A stretch of 64,000 nucleotides of DNA, taken from the NCBI GenBank assembly GCA_049487715.1, contig CP150556.1, positions 744,001 to 808,000 of the forward strand, in the 5' to 3' direction. Positions 27,809 to 36,607 of the stretch are shown here, piece after piece. This stretch comes from Pycnococcus provasolii (taxonomy: Eukaryota > Chlorophyta > Pseudoscourfieldiophyceae > Pseudoscourfieldiales). The notes under the pieces were generated by a model. The model was given only the letters and a program-made list of their open reading frames with translations, did not search any database and was not told where the DNA came from. Both the position numbers and the translations under genes were made by a program. Position 1 is the stretch's first letter; every line of letters starts with the position of its first letter.

Positions 27809-30037
27809 ATGTCGGTGCCCGCAGTAGCCTCGTACTACGACGTGCTCTACTGCGTGGCCAGCCACAAAAAGCAGCGCCATCGCAAGGGATACAAGGACGG
27901 CATCCTCGTCGTGAAGAAACCCCCAGGCAGCAGTCTTGTCTGCACCCTGCTCGACGCCGAGGATGGCAAGCCTGTCGCGTCGAACCTGCGAACGCCTTCG
28001 CTCGACAACATCGAGGCGGACACTGTGATCACTCTCGCAAACCGCTACGAAGTTGAGGTGGGCGACTGCATCGACCCCAGCGACTTTGATGCGGGACGGT
28101 GCTTCTCAGGAACGGGTGCAAAGGCTGCCACCACAACCACCACCTCCTCCTCCTTACAGCAAAACAAGCCGTTCCGCGCACCGCTCATCGGCCTATCCAA
28201 CAACAACAACAACAACAACAACAACAGACCGCCCCCTGTCGCAAAGCCACTACACAGCCCAGACATCGCCAACGCGCTCGTGCTCTCTCCAGCAACGCCA
28301 CGCCGGCCGGCTGTCGTCCTGGATCCACACCTCTCAAACATCCTTCGCCCACATCAGCGTGACGGCGTGTCTTGGATGTGGAACGCAATCACGGGCGCAA
28401 ACACGCCACAAGTCACAGGGTGCATCCTCGCAGACGCCATGGGACTTGGCAAAACGCTTCAGTCTCTCGCGCTCATCTGGACCGCGCTCAAGCAGGGCGG
28501 CGTGTCACCGCGAGGCGGCGTCGTGCCGCTCGCGCGTCGTGCCGTCGTCGCCTGCCCCGCGTCGCTCGTCGACAACTGGGTCAAGGAGTGCCGTCGCTGG
28601 CTTGGCGACCTGCGCCTTCGCGCGGTGGCATGCCGCGGCCCGGATGCCGCAAATATTGCCAAGACGTTCGTCGTCGGCGTGATGCCTCACGTGCTCGTCA
28701 TTCCGTACGAGTCGCTGCGCACGGAGGCTGTTTGCGCCGTACTATCGAACCACGTGCAGCTGATGGTGCTCGACGAAGGACACCGCCTCAAAGCTGGCGG
28801 AGGCACAGCCACGGGAACCGCGCTGCTTCGCCTGCAGTGCGCGCGCTTCGCGCTGCTCACGGGAACGCCGCTGCAGAACAACCTGGGCGAGCTGTACGAG
28901 CTCGTCAACCTCGTCGCGCCGGCGCTGCTGGGATCCCCGGAGAGCTTTCGCCGCGTGTTTCGAGCGCCCATCGAGCGCAGCCGCGAGCGCGGCGCATCCA
29001 TTGCAGAAGTATCTCTGGGCCAGGCGCGCGCGGAGGAGCTCAAGAGGCTCGTGGGTGCGTGCATGCTGCGCCGCACGTCCGACGTGAATGCGAGGTACCT
29101 GCCCGACAAGACGAGCCGCGTGGTGATGGTGCGCCTGTCCACGGAGCAGCACGATGCGTACGTGAACGTGCTAAAGGACAACGGCATTGGCACGGGCGCG
29201 GGGAACAACGTGCTGCCGGCGATCCAGGCGCTGCGCCAGGTGTGCCTAGGCGCCGCGACAGGTGTGCCCTCGTGCAAGTTCGACGTGGTGCAGGCGATGA
29301 CGCGCGCCTGTCGTTCCGTCGGCGAGAAGGTGGTTCTCGTGAGCGGCTTCTGCACCGCGCTGAGCACGCTCTCTCGCCTGTTCACCACCGCCGGCATCTC
29401 GCACCTCAGCCTCACCGGCGCGGTACCCCCAGCCGATCGGCAGGAGCTCGTCGATCGCTTCAACGGTGACAGCTCCATCTCCGCATTTCTGCTCTCGACA
29501 ACGGCGGGAGGCGTGGGCTTGAACCTGACGGGCGCCTCGAGGCTGATTCTGCTCGACTCCAGCTGGAATCCCGCGGCAGATGCGCAGGCGATGGCACGCA
29601 TCTGGCGCGAGGGGCAGCTCAGGCCGGTGCATGTGTACCGACTGGTCGCTGCCGGGACGATCGAGGAGAAGGTGTGGCAGCGCCAGCAGGCGAAGATGGA
29701 GATTGAGGGAATGATGCGAGGCGAATCTGCCGGAGGCGGCTTCACGAAGGAGGAGCTGAGGGACCTTTTCAAGGTGCCTAATAAGATGGTGGTGGAGGAG
29801 AAGATGGTGGTCGATGAGGACGAGGATGCGGTGCTGAAGGCGGCGCGATCGACGAGATACGTCGTGAAGGTGGTGCAGGAGGAGGAGGCTGCGGAGGAGG
29901 CTGCGGAAGAGGCTGCGGAGGAGGAGGAGGCTGCGGAAGAGGTGGATGCTGCGGAAGAGGCTGCGGAGGAGGAGGAATTGGTGCAAGGCCGCAAGCGTGT
30001 ACGCCGCGACGTGTTGCTGGAGAGTGACAGCGAGTAA
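27809..30037 (+). CDS. RAD54B: RAD54B-like SNF2-family DNA translocase
   Basis: A 742-residue ATP-dependent dsDNA translocase of the Swi2/Snf2 family; RAD54-group proteins remodel Rad51 filaments in homologous recombination. The N-terminal block (YYDVLYCVASHKKQRHRK... DGILVV) matches the small domain that precedes the motor in RAD54B/Rdh54, which favours RAD54B over RAD54. Motor motifs: LRPHQRDGVSWMW (about 178-191), Walker A ADAMGLGKT (208-216), DEGH (322-325), LLTGTPLQNN (349-358), STTAGGVGLNLTGA (563-576), and motif VI QAMARIWREGQ (593-603), which is typical of RAD54 proteins. The C-terminus is an Ala/Glu repeat with a basic cluster (GRKRVRR) that may be a nuclear signal. Short Gln/Asn runs interrupt residues 110-140. 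The start is the ATG at 27809; the frame is open further upstream, but without coding character. Confidence 0.88.
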   Translation: MSVPAVASYYDVLYCVASHKKQRHRKGYKDGILVVKKPPGSSLVCTLLDAEDGKPVASNLRTPSLDNIEADTVITLANRYEVEVGDCIDPSDFDAGRCFSGTGAKAATTTTTSSSLQQNKPFRAPLIGLSNNNNNNNNNRPPPVAKPLHSPDIANALVLSPATPRRPAVVLDPHLSNILRPHQRDGVSWMWNAITGANTPQVTGCILADAMGLGKTLQSLALIWTALKQGGVSPRGGVVPLARRAVVACPASLVDNWVKECRRWLGDLRLRAVACRGPDAANIAKTFVVGVMPHVLVIPYESLRTEAVCAVLSNHVQLMVLDEGHRLKAGGGTATGTALLRLQCARFALLTGTPLQNNLGELYELVNLVAPALLGSPESFRRVFRAPIERSRERGASIAEVSLGQARAEELKRLVGACMLRRTSDVNARYLPDKTSRVVMVRLSTEQHDAYVNVLKDNGIGTGAGNNVLPAIQALRQVCLGAATGVPSCKFDVVQAMTRACRSVGEKVVLVSGFCTALSTLSRLFTTAGISHLSLTGAVPPADRQELVDRFNGDSSISAFLLSTTAGGVGLNLTGASRLILLDSSWNPAADAQAMARIWREGQLRPVHVYRLVAAGTIEEKVWQRQQAKMEIEGMMRGESAGGGFTKEELRDLFKVPNKMVVEEKMVVDEDEDAVLKAARSTRYVVKVVQEEEAAEEAAEEAAEEEEAAEEVDAAEEAAEEEELVQGRKRVRRDVLLESDSE

Positions 30038-30222
30038 ACAATAAGCATGTAAATGTAAGCATAGCATTGTAATTTGTTGCATTTGTAATTACAAAATAGA
30101 AGCACAAAAAATCCCTGACATTATTGATGAAGAGCAAAAACAAAATACAGCGTTCAATAACTTAGCTCCTCACTCACTTTTGCAAATTATTTTATTTGCA
30201 AAGCTTTTCATTCAAGCCAATT

Positions 30223-33200
30223 TTAAGAAAGAGACGACGAAAGCGTCGCCATGCCAGCAGGATGCACAACAACCCTGCGTGGAAGTGCCATATGAACAGC
30301 ACCACCGTCAACTTCCATGGCACCTGGAAGAGACACGCGCGTTTCCAGCTGGACTCGCGCTTGCAAGCTTGGAGCACTCGACGTACTCTCTACCACAGGC
30401 TTGCCGTGATTAGCATACAGCACCTGAGCCCGTTCCTTCTCGCTCATCGTAAGCGCTTGCGACTGCAAAGTGATATAGTTGGTCTCCGGAAGACGCTCCA
30501 GCTCATTCGCCTGAACCGCACGTCGGCGACGTACGCAATACACAGCAGCAAGAGCCATCACAACAATGATCGCACCACCAACGCTCGTGTAATACACCAT
30601 CGGGTCCTGCAATGGCCAGGACGCCTGCGGAGCATGCTTGTTGGCCGCCGCTGTTGTTGTCGGCTTCGTTGGCGTCTCCGCAGTCTCATCATCCGGCGCA
30701 GTCTCATCATCCGGCGCAGTCTCATCATCCGGCGCAGTCTTATCATCCGGCGCAGTCTTATCATCCGGCGCAGTCTCATCAACCGGCTTCGTCGGCGGCA
30801 CCACAGTCTCATCATCCGGCGCAGTCTCATCATCCGGCTTCGTCGTCTCCAGCGGCGGCAAATTAGCACCACTGCGCATGCAGTCGTCACCGTCGAACTG
30901 GAAGCGTGGACACACCAGATCGGCCTTCATATCGCCAAAAGTTTGATCGCAGTGGCCGTCACCAATCATTTTCTTCAGCTCGTGCTTGGGAAGGCAAACA
31001 AAATAGTTGCAATCCCATGTACCATTCACACCAGTGGCCTCGTCTGTGCACGAATACAACAGCTCGTTGCAACTAACCGTTTCAACCGTTTCAGGCGTTT
31101 CAGGCGTCGACACGCAGTCTCCGGCGTCGTACTGATATGCTGCGCAATTCAGATTCATACTCGTGTACGGGGGCATGGCCTCCATGTCGTCGTCGTCGTG
31201 ATTCTTCGCATCCTTGGGATTGCGTGGCGGATTGGACTTCTGAGCAATATAGATGCTCCCGTCGCTGTAACCCACGGCGCGTGCAAACTTCCTGGAGTTT
31301 GGCGCCCACCCCACTGCTTGCGATGACAAGGAACGCCTCACCGTCATGTTCGCCATGTCGAGGTATGCTTCCTGGCACATTTCCAGGTCTTTCCTGCAGC
31401 TCTCGCTGACCAAATTGTTGAATTCCGTCTCTGTCACGTCTCGATAGTCACTCACCATCGCGTCGTCGCTCGTACCATTGACATCCCATGGCAAGTACAC
31501 TTCTCCGCTGGTGCATCGACTGTAAGTCAGGTTGCACATGTACAGCTCCCGCAGGGCCCAATCCTCAGTCATGTCTTCGTAGCACTTCGTAACCGCAGCA
31601 CTTTCAATCTGCTGTACATTTGGATCGTCGCAGTACAGGTCGCCTTTGTACGATTCCACAATTTCCTTTTCAAAGCATACGCCATTGCAGTCGGCAACGA
31701 AACCCGGCTTGCAAGGTGCCCCTGGCGTCGGCGTAAACGGCGTCGTTGTTGGCGTCGATGGCGCCGTCTCGTTTTCTCCCGCCACCGGCAGCGGCGTCGT
31801 CTGTTCGGCGGTAGAGTTGTCGTCGGCGATGTTTGGCGTCGTCGTTGTTGGTGTGAACAACTCTGGTGAACCATTCGTTGCGGTAGTAGTAGAGGGTGTC
31901 GTCGTTGGCGTCGTCCCAGGCGTAATTGCTGGCGCACTCTCCAAACTGCTCTTAATCCACGATTTGTATGCAGAAGCACGAGCGTACACGCCATACGTCT
32001 CTGGTCTCGCGCAACCGTATCCCCAGCTCACCGTACCAACGTAGTACGATTCGCACTTGCCACTTATGCTTGCCGTCGTGTAATACAGCGGCCCGCCAGA
32101 GTCTCCTTGACACGAGTCTGCGCCTCCTTCGACGAAACCGGCGCAGATTTCAGCCTCCAGAGAGAATCCAGATTCCACCTCGCTTCCGTCGTAATCGTAG
32201 TAAGAACCACTCGGGTACACCGCTTCGCATTCCGAGCTGCGCCGGAGCGGCATCTTCACGTACTGCAGAACGTCGGACAAGTAGCCACCTTCTTCCGTGT
32301 GACCCCAGCCGGTTGTCCAAACAACCTTCTTGTCATCCTCGGGTGCGTCGACGATCGTGTCAATGGACCGCGCCTTGTTCCTCTTCGGGCTCTGCGCTAA
32401 GCGTAAGATGGCGATGTCGTTCGCGCCCTTGTATTCTGGGTGGAGAATCACGCTGTCGACGGTGACGACTTCCTCCGTCCCCTCGTCCTCACTGAAGTCG
32501 CGCTCGCCAAGAATCACCTTGAACCAGTCCTGGCCGTCGAGGTCAAGCCACTTTCCCAGGACTCCTTCTTCCGCATCACCATGGTACATGCGGACGACGT
32601 CCGTGATGCAGTGCGCCGCCGTGAGGATGAACGTCGAGCCGTCTTCTTCACCTGGCAGTGCGATATGCTCGCCGCCACACCACTGTTCGTACATTCGACC
32701 TTTTTTCTGGTTGACTGCATCTGCACGCGCAGCTTGAAAGTGACGGAGCTTCTGCTTTGTTGAAGAAGAGCGGCGAGAGGAGTTTTCGTTGTACATGTCG
32801 TTCACATAGGTGGCGTTGTACGTGTAGTCGTCGATGCTGTCGTACATGTCGCCGACGCTCGTGTCGTTGTCGTACGACGTGTTGTCGCTGTCGTACACAG
32901 TGTCGTTGTACGCGATCTCACCTGGGCCTTCGCCGTTGTTTTCACCACAGAACTCCTCGTCGGACCAGAAGTTAAACTCGAAGCAGTCAGGCGTGCCGTC
33001 GCAGAGCTTATCCGCGTGCATGCACGTCACATTAGTCACGTCGGTGTAGCACCCGAAGTGGTTTTCCGGGCACAAGTAGCCGTCTGAAACATTTCCGGCT
33101 TGGTTTTCTGGAGTCATCTCTGGCCACGAGAGTTCGCCATCCAAGTTTCCATCCTCGCCAAAGTCTTCTCCTTCGCTGCTGTCGGACGTCCACGCACTTA

Positions 33201-33444
33201 CCAGCGCGACGACGGTTGGTGAGCGTGCACACGTCATTGGACAGTCGTCCGCGTATCCTTCCTTGTCGATCATCTCCTTCTGCACCGAGACGTGTTCACA
33301 TTTCTGAGGCACCGGCTGTCCTCCGACAATACGCACGGGCCACTTCTTCTGAGCGTTGCGGTTTGTGAGTTGCTTGCCCTGAGCGGAGACAAGCAGCAGC
33401 ACGTTGAGGAGGAGGAGGAGGAGGAGTGGAGTAGCAAGCGCCAT
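30223..33444 (-). CDS. membrane-anchored trypsin-like protease with a nested LDLa module and LNR-like repeats
   Basis: A 1,073-residue type I surface protein. It has a signal peptide at 1-21 and the activation site RIVGG at 38-42. The S1 catalytic triad is His278 (TAAHC), Asp343 (NDIAIL) and Ser449 (GDSGGP); Asp443 at the S1 pocket predicts cleavage after Arg/Lys. Between the first strand (TVVALVSAW) and CGG (256-258) lie about 170 extra residues, including an LDL-receptor class A module (about 125-166, HADKLCDGTPDCFEF with the SDEEFC end) and N-glycosylation sites. After the protease come Thr/Pro linkers, Cys-rich LNR/Notch-like segments (CNGVCFEK, YDAGDC, DGHCDQTFG, FDGDDC) and a repeat of the hexapeptide APDDET. 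One transmembrane helix (SVGGAIIVVMALAAVYCV) and a cytoplasmic tail of about 95 residues complete it. Substrate and role are unknown. There are no introns. Confidence 0.88.
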   Translation of the reverse strand: MALATPLLLLLLLNVLLLVSAQGKQLTNRNAQKKWPVRIVGGQPVPQKCEHVSVQKEMIDKEGYADDCPMTCARSPTVVALVSAWTSDSSEGEDFGEDGNLDGELSWPEMTPENQAGNVSDGYLCPENHFGCYTDVTNVTCMHADKLCDGTPDCFEFNFWSDEEFCGENNGEGPGEIAYNDTVYDSDNTSYDNDTSVGDMYDSIDDYTYNATYVNDMYNENSSRRSSSTKQKLRHFQAARADAVNQKKGRMYEQWCGGEHIALPGEEDGSTFILTAAHCITDVVRMYHGDAEEGVLGKWLDLDGQDWFKVILGERDFSEDEGTEEVVTVDSVILHPEYKGANDIAILRLAQSPKRNKARSIDTIVDAPEDDKKVVWTTGWGHTEEGGYLSDVLQYVKMPLRRSSECEAVYPSGSYYDYDGSEVESGFSLEAEICAGFVEGGADSCQGDSGGPLYYTTASISGKCESYYVGTVSWGYGCARPETYGVYARASAYKSWIKSSLESAPAITPGTTPTTTPSTTTATNGSPELFTPTTTTPNIADDNSTAEQTTPLPVAGENETAPSTPTTTPFTPTPGAPCKPGFVADCNGVCFEKEIVESYKGDLYCDDPNVQQIESAAVTKCYEDMTEDWALRELYMCNLTYSRCTSGEVYLPWDVNGTSDDAMVSDYRDVTETEFNNLVSESCRKDLEMCQEAYLDMANMTVRRSLSSQAVGWAPNSRKFARAVGYSDGSIYIAQKSNPPRNPKDAKNHDDDDMEAMPPYTSMNLNCAAYQYDAGDCVSTPETPETVETVSCNELLYSCTDEATGVNGTWDCNYFVCLPKHELKKMIGDGHCDQTFGDMKADLVCPRFQFDGDDCMRSGANLPPLETTKPDDETAPDDETVVPPTKPVDETAPDDKTAPDDKTAPDDETAPDDETAPDDETAETPTKPTTTAAANKHAPQASWPLQDPMVYYTSVGGAIIVVMALAAVYCVRRRRAVQANELERLPETNYITLQSQALTMSEKERAQVLYANHGKPVVESTSSAPSLQARVQLETRVSLPGAMEVDGGAVHMALPRRVVVHPAGMATLSSSLS
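30686..30840 (-). repeat. 18-bp coding repeat (APDDET)
   Basis: tcatcatccggcgcagtc and variants recur at 18-bp steps just outside the predicted transmembrane helix of the protease. They give a short acidic stalk likely to vary in copy number. Confidence 0.8.
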
Positions 33445-33755
33445 AGTGGCTGAGTTGAGGTTCTTCTGAGGGTGTCAGCCAAAGCCAGTCACCGAGTGGC
33501 AGGCGGTGGGTGTGGCTGACGGTTGTGTGAAGAGTGATGGCGTGATGAGGCTGGGAGCTGGCCGGTGGTGCGGGTGGGACGGTGCAAGTTGCAAGTTGGC
33601 GCACGTTCGGCATCGTGCGGAAGGTGCTCGGAGGTGGCAACTTGCACCGCTAAACGGACGCTCGCGAACACCGCAAGGAGCGCGAGGTGGCCGGGGGGAG
33701 GGGGAGGGTCTCCTGGGGTACCACGTGGCAGTCCCGCGCCGTGGGGGGGAGAACA

Positions 33756-33903
33756 CCTGTCCATGGACAAAAGCAATCCGTTCCTCCCGTGGTCAGAACC
33801 CGCCTGTTGGTACCGGGTAGTGTTGTAGCGGCAGTTCGCTACCAGTTTTTTTCTGTTTTTTTCTGACCACGGGATGAAACGGATGCTTTTGTCCGTGGAC
33901 AGG
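33756..33903. repeat. 42-bp imperfect inverted repeat, 64-bp loop
   Basis: Left arm 33756-33797 (starts cctgtccatggacaaaagca) and right arm 33862-33903 are inverted copies with a few mismatches. The loop contains its own small inverted repeat (tagcggcag...cgcta). The structure resembles a non-autonomous element or foldback. Confidence 0.8.
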
Positions 33904-33976
33904 TTTATCGAGTCTGCGAATGTTCTCTCTTTTCCGGAATTCTCCCGTACTTTACCGGAATTCTCTTCGTTCCGCG

Positions 33977-34002
33977 GAAGATTGCTCCGCGGAGCAATCT
34001 TC
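33977..34002. repeat. perfect 26-bp palindrome
   Basis: gaagattgctcc and ggagcaatcttc are joined through a central CG, giving a gapless palindrome centred on CCGCGG. It lies 74 bp from the foldback above. Confidence 0.85.
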
Positions 34003-34194
34003 GCGGAGCTTGATTACCGAAACAAAACTGCAGTGTTCGGCTCTCACTTATGGTATACATACAATGTTCATATCCAACCCCCAATTACATGTAATTATGT
34101 ATATATGCGTATGTTTATCAACGGCCCTGCATGTATGTGAGATTTGTTCATGAACAGTGTTAATGTAGTGTATATGATACTTCTTCTCTCCACT

Positions 34195-34308
34195 AGTGGC
34201 GTCGTGGCTCGTGGACGCCGCACGACGCCGACTAGTCCAAACGTCGTCACAGATAGCGGCCGTCGACGACGTCGAACGCTTGGGAGTTAATTACGCAGCA
34301 GATTGGTA
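34195..34308 (+). pseudogene. relic C: short coding remnant related to element A
   Basis: An open stretch encodes a peptide ending IAAVDDVERLGVNYAADW before TAA. It is similar to the minus-strand peptide IAAVDDVARAGVNYAGG in 27235-27513. No start codon or further homology is visible. The TGGTAAGCG at its end could also be a former splice donor. Confidence 0.4.
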
Positions 34309-34576
34309 AGCGAGCATTATTCCAAACGATGTTCCAGTGGCGCGCGACGCCTTCGTCGCGCCGCCGTACGAATCAAGGCGAGATTTGCGGCAAGCGTAGA
34401 GTGAGCGACTGAGGGCGTGCAGTACTCGCAGGTTCTTTTTGGGGGTTTGTCGGATTAGGGTTTCTAGGATTAGGGTAGCACGTGCGTCTACTTCGAAACG
34501 TGGTATTTGGCAGGGGCTTTTTTTGTTGTTGTTGCGTCTAATTGTGGCGCTTTTGTTGCTTGTGAATGAAAATTTA

Positions 34577-36607
34577 CTACTTAAAATCTCCGTCAAATCC
34601 TGCAAATCCGCACAATTTAAACACCGGCCAGTACACCTTCTTCTCTACCTTGCTGCACCAGTTCCACGCGCTCGTGAGCCTGCCGTCGATGCAGCTTCCG
34701 GCGTCGAAGAAGTTGTCCGCGCCGCTGCCGTCAAACGCGTGCTTGAAGAAGTCGCACATGATGATCTTCTGGCACCGCTCCACCGTGCCAAACACGCTCT
34801 CGACGTACGCGCTCACCTTGGCATCTGACCGGCACGCGCGCTCCACCTCCTCCACGACGCGAATCAGCGGGCCCAAGATGCGAGGCACCTGCGTGTACTT
34901 GTCGATGAACATCAGCGCGTTCGGCACGTTGTGGTCGCCGAGGTGCACGACGGAGCTTCCCACCCAGCCGCCGCCAAGACGGTGCATGCACCGGTTCAGG
35001 ATGCCGTGCATCGCCGACGACACCTTCGGGGCAGCCTGCACGCGATTCAACCCCTGACCCGTGTCCGTAAGCCTGTAGTAGCTGTTCCTCTTCAGCAGGT
35101 CGTCCTCCGCCAGGCACCAAAGCCGGAACATGTCGCCCATAATCTCGCGCCAAAGGTAAAGCGTCTGCCGCACGTACGTGTACTGCCTTGCATGGTTGTG
35201 GCTCAGCCGCGCGCCGTTCATCCCAACGTTGATCGAAAGCTGAAGCTCCGCAGAATCAGGCGACGCGAACCAGCCCTCGAGGTACTTGATTGCCGTGTCA
35301 ACGGGCTCCTTGTTGAAGCGCAGGTACGCGTTGTGGTCGCTCAGCGAGTACAGGCACTGCCGCAGCTCCTCCGGACGCAGCGTCGTGCTGCTCGCACCAC
35401 CTCCTCCCACAAGCCCGAACAGGCTCTTCATCACGTCGCGATCGCGCAGGGACACGCCGCCACCTGTGTACTTCTTCACCAGCGCCTCGCGCGCCGCCTC
35501 CTTCGCCTTGATTTCGCGCTGCACCTGCGCGCGCGGCTTGCCCGGCGCCTCGCGGATCTCCGCCGTCGCCTGCACGACGAGAGGGTCGTCGAGCACGTTC
35601 AGCATGCCAGCCTCCTCGAGGCGCGCGTGCACAGTCTTCAGCGGCTTCACGAGCTCAAACTCGAGAAGCTGCCGAATATCCTCATTCTGCGCATCCATGA
35701 GCAGGTACATCAGCTTGCCGTACTCGCCGCGCATCTTCTCGGGGTTCAGCACCTTGTGCCGCCGACCCACCTCAAATGCGCATTGGAAGAACGTCGCGTT
35801 GTCGGCGAAGTTGCGGTCCGTGACGAGCTCCTGCCCGGCGCGGTAGTCCGTCGCAACGAGAAGGCCGCTGAGAATCGCGCACACCTCCATCAGCTGCTTC
35901 TGCACGCGCTTCGTCTTCCCGCTGTATGACAGGATGTCCACCTTGTCGGTGTACTCGCTCACGTGCAGCGCCGACTCCAGAAGGCGCAGCAGATTGCGCT
36001 CGTGCGGCGTTTCCAGGCGCATGGGAATGTACCGCGCCACCTCGCGCGGGTGCGCATCCGCAAGGCACACGGATCCCTGCGGCGTCGTGCCGGTGGCTGC
36101 CGCCGCAGCCGCGGCGGCGGGTGCAGGCGCGGACGCCTCCGCCTCTGCATTCGGTGCCTCGTCGCCCTCGTCGTCACGCCCGCGCTTCGCCACCCGGAGC
36201 AGAGCCGAGGCCGACGTGCCGGCGCCATCTGCGCCACGTTGCTGCGCCGCATCCTTCGCCGCCTCCGTCGCGGTCGTGCGACTATCTTCCAGCGCCTGAC
36301 GAGCAAGGTCGATAGCCTGCGTGCACTGCTGCTGCGCAGCTGCCGGCAGCGAGTCCCGGAAGGCGACGAGAGCCTGCTCTATGCTCTCGAGGTCCGTCGC
36401 TCTCTGCGTCGCAAACTCAGCCATTTGCTCGCGTGCCACCGCCATGCGCCGCCCAGCCTCCTCCTGCGCGGCGACCGTCGCCTCGTGCGCCGCCTCCGCG
36501 GTGGCTGCGGATATGGAGAACACCGAACCTCCCATATCTTCGTCCGTGAGCATCTCTGCGTCGCGCAGGGACTCGTCGAGCGCGGCGTGCAGTGGCGCAT
36601 CCGCCAT
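34577..36607 (-). CDS. conserved eukaryotic protein of the DUF2009/UPF0652 type
   Basis: A 676-residue protein of a widely conserved but uncharacterised family. The first 200 residues are Ala/Glu/Gln-rich, coiled-coil-like and low in complexity. The remaining 470 residues form the conserved region: SALHVSEYTDKVDILSYS, QLMEVCAILSGLLVA, FEVGRRHKVLNPEKMR, GKLMYLLMDA, ARLSHNHARQYTYVRQTLY, LTDTGQGLNRVQ, WVGSSVVHLGDHNVPNALMF and DGSGADNFFDAGSCIDGR. Such strict conservation suggests an enzyme or complex scaffold, but no catalytic motif is recognisable to me. The start (36605-36607) opens MADAPLHAALDESLRDAEM; the frame is open upstream, but the extension has no coding character. Intronless. Confidence 0.85.
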   Translation of the reverse strand: MADAPLHAALDESLRDAEMLTDEDMGGSVFSISAATAEAAHEATVAAQEEAGRRMAVAREQMAEFATQRATDLESIEQALVAFRDSLPAAAQQQCTQAIDLARQALEDSRTTATEAAKDAAQQRGADGAGTSASALLRVAKRGRDDEGDEAPNAEAEASAPAPAAAAAAAATGTTPQGSVCLADAHPREVARYIPMRLETPHERNLLRLLESALHVSEYTDKVDILSYSGKTKRVQKQLMEVCAILSGLLVATDYRAGQELVTDRNFADNATFFQCAFEVGRRHKVLNPEKMRGEYGKLMYLLMDAQNEDIRQLLEFELVKPLKTVHARLEEAGMLNVLDDPLVVQATAEIREAPGKPRAQVQREIKAKEAAREALVKKYTGGGVSLRDRDVMKSLFGLVGGGGASSTTLRPEELRQCLYSLSDHNAYLRFNKEPVDTAIKYLEGWFASPDSAELQLSINVGMNGARLSHNHARQYTYVRQTLYLWREIMGDMFRLWCLAEDDLLKRNSYYRLTDTGQGLNRVQAAPKVSSAMHGILNRCMHRLGGGWVGSSVVHLGDHNVPNALMFIDKYTQVPRILGPLIRVVEEVERACRSDAKVSAYVESVFGTVERCQKIIMCDFFKHAFDGSGADNFFDAGSCIDGRLTSAWNWCSKVEKKVYWPVFKLCGFAGFDGDFK

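Larger units (their letters stand above)
33445..34576. other. intergenic region with inverted repeats and a coding relic
   Basis: No intact gene. It contains a 42-bp imperfect inverted repeat, a perfect 26-bp palindrome, relic C (all listed separately) and a TTAGGG-type patch (34453-34476). The left part is the protease promoter. Confidence 0.6.
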
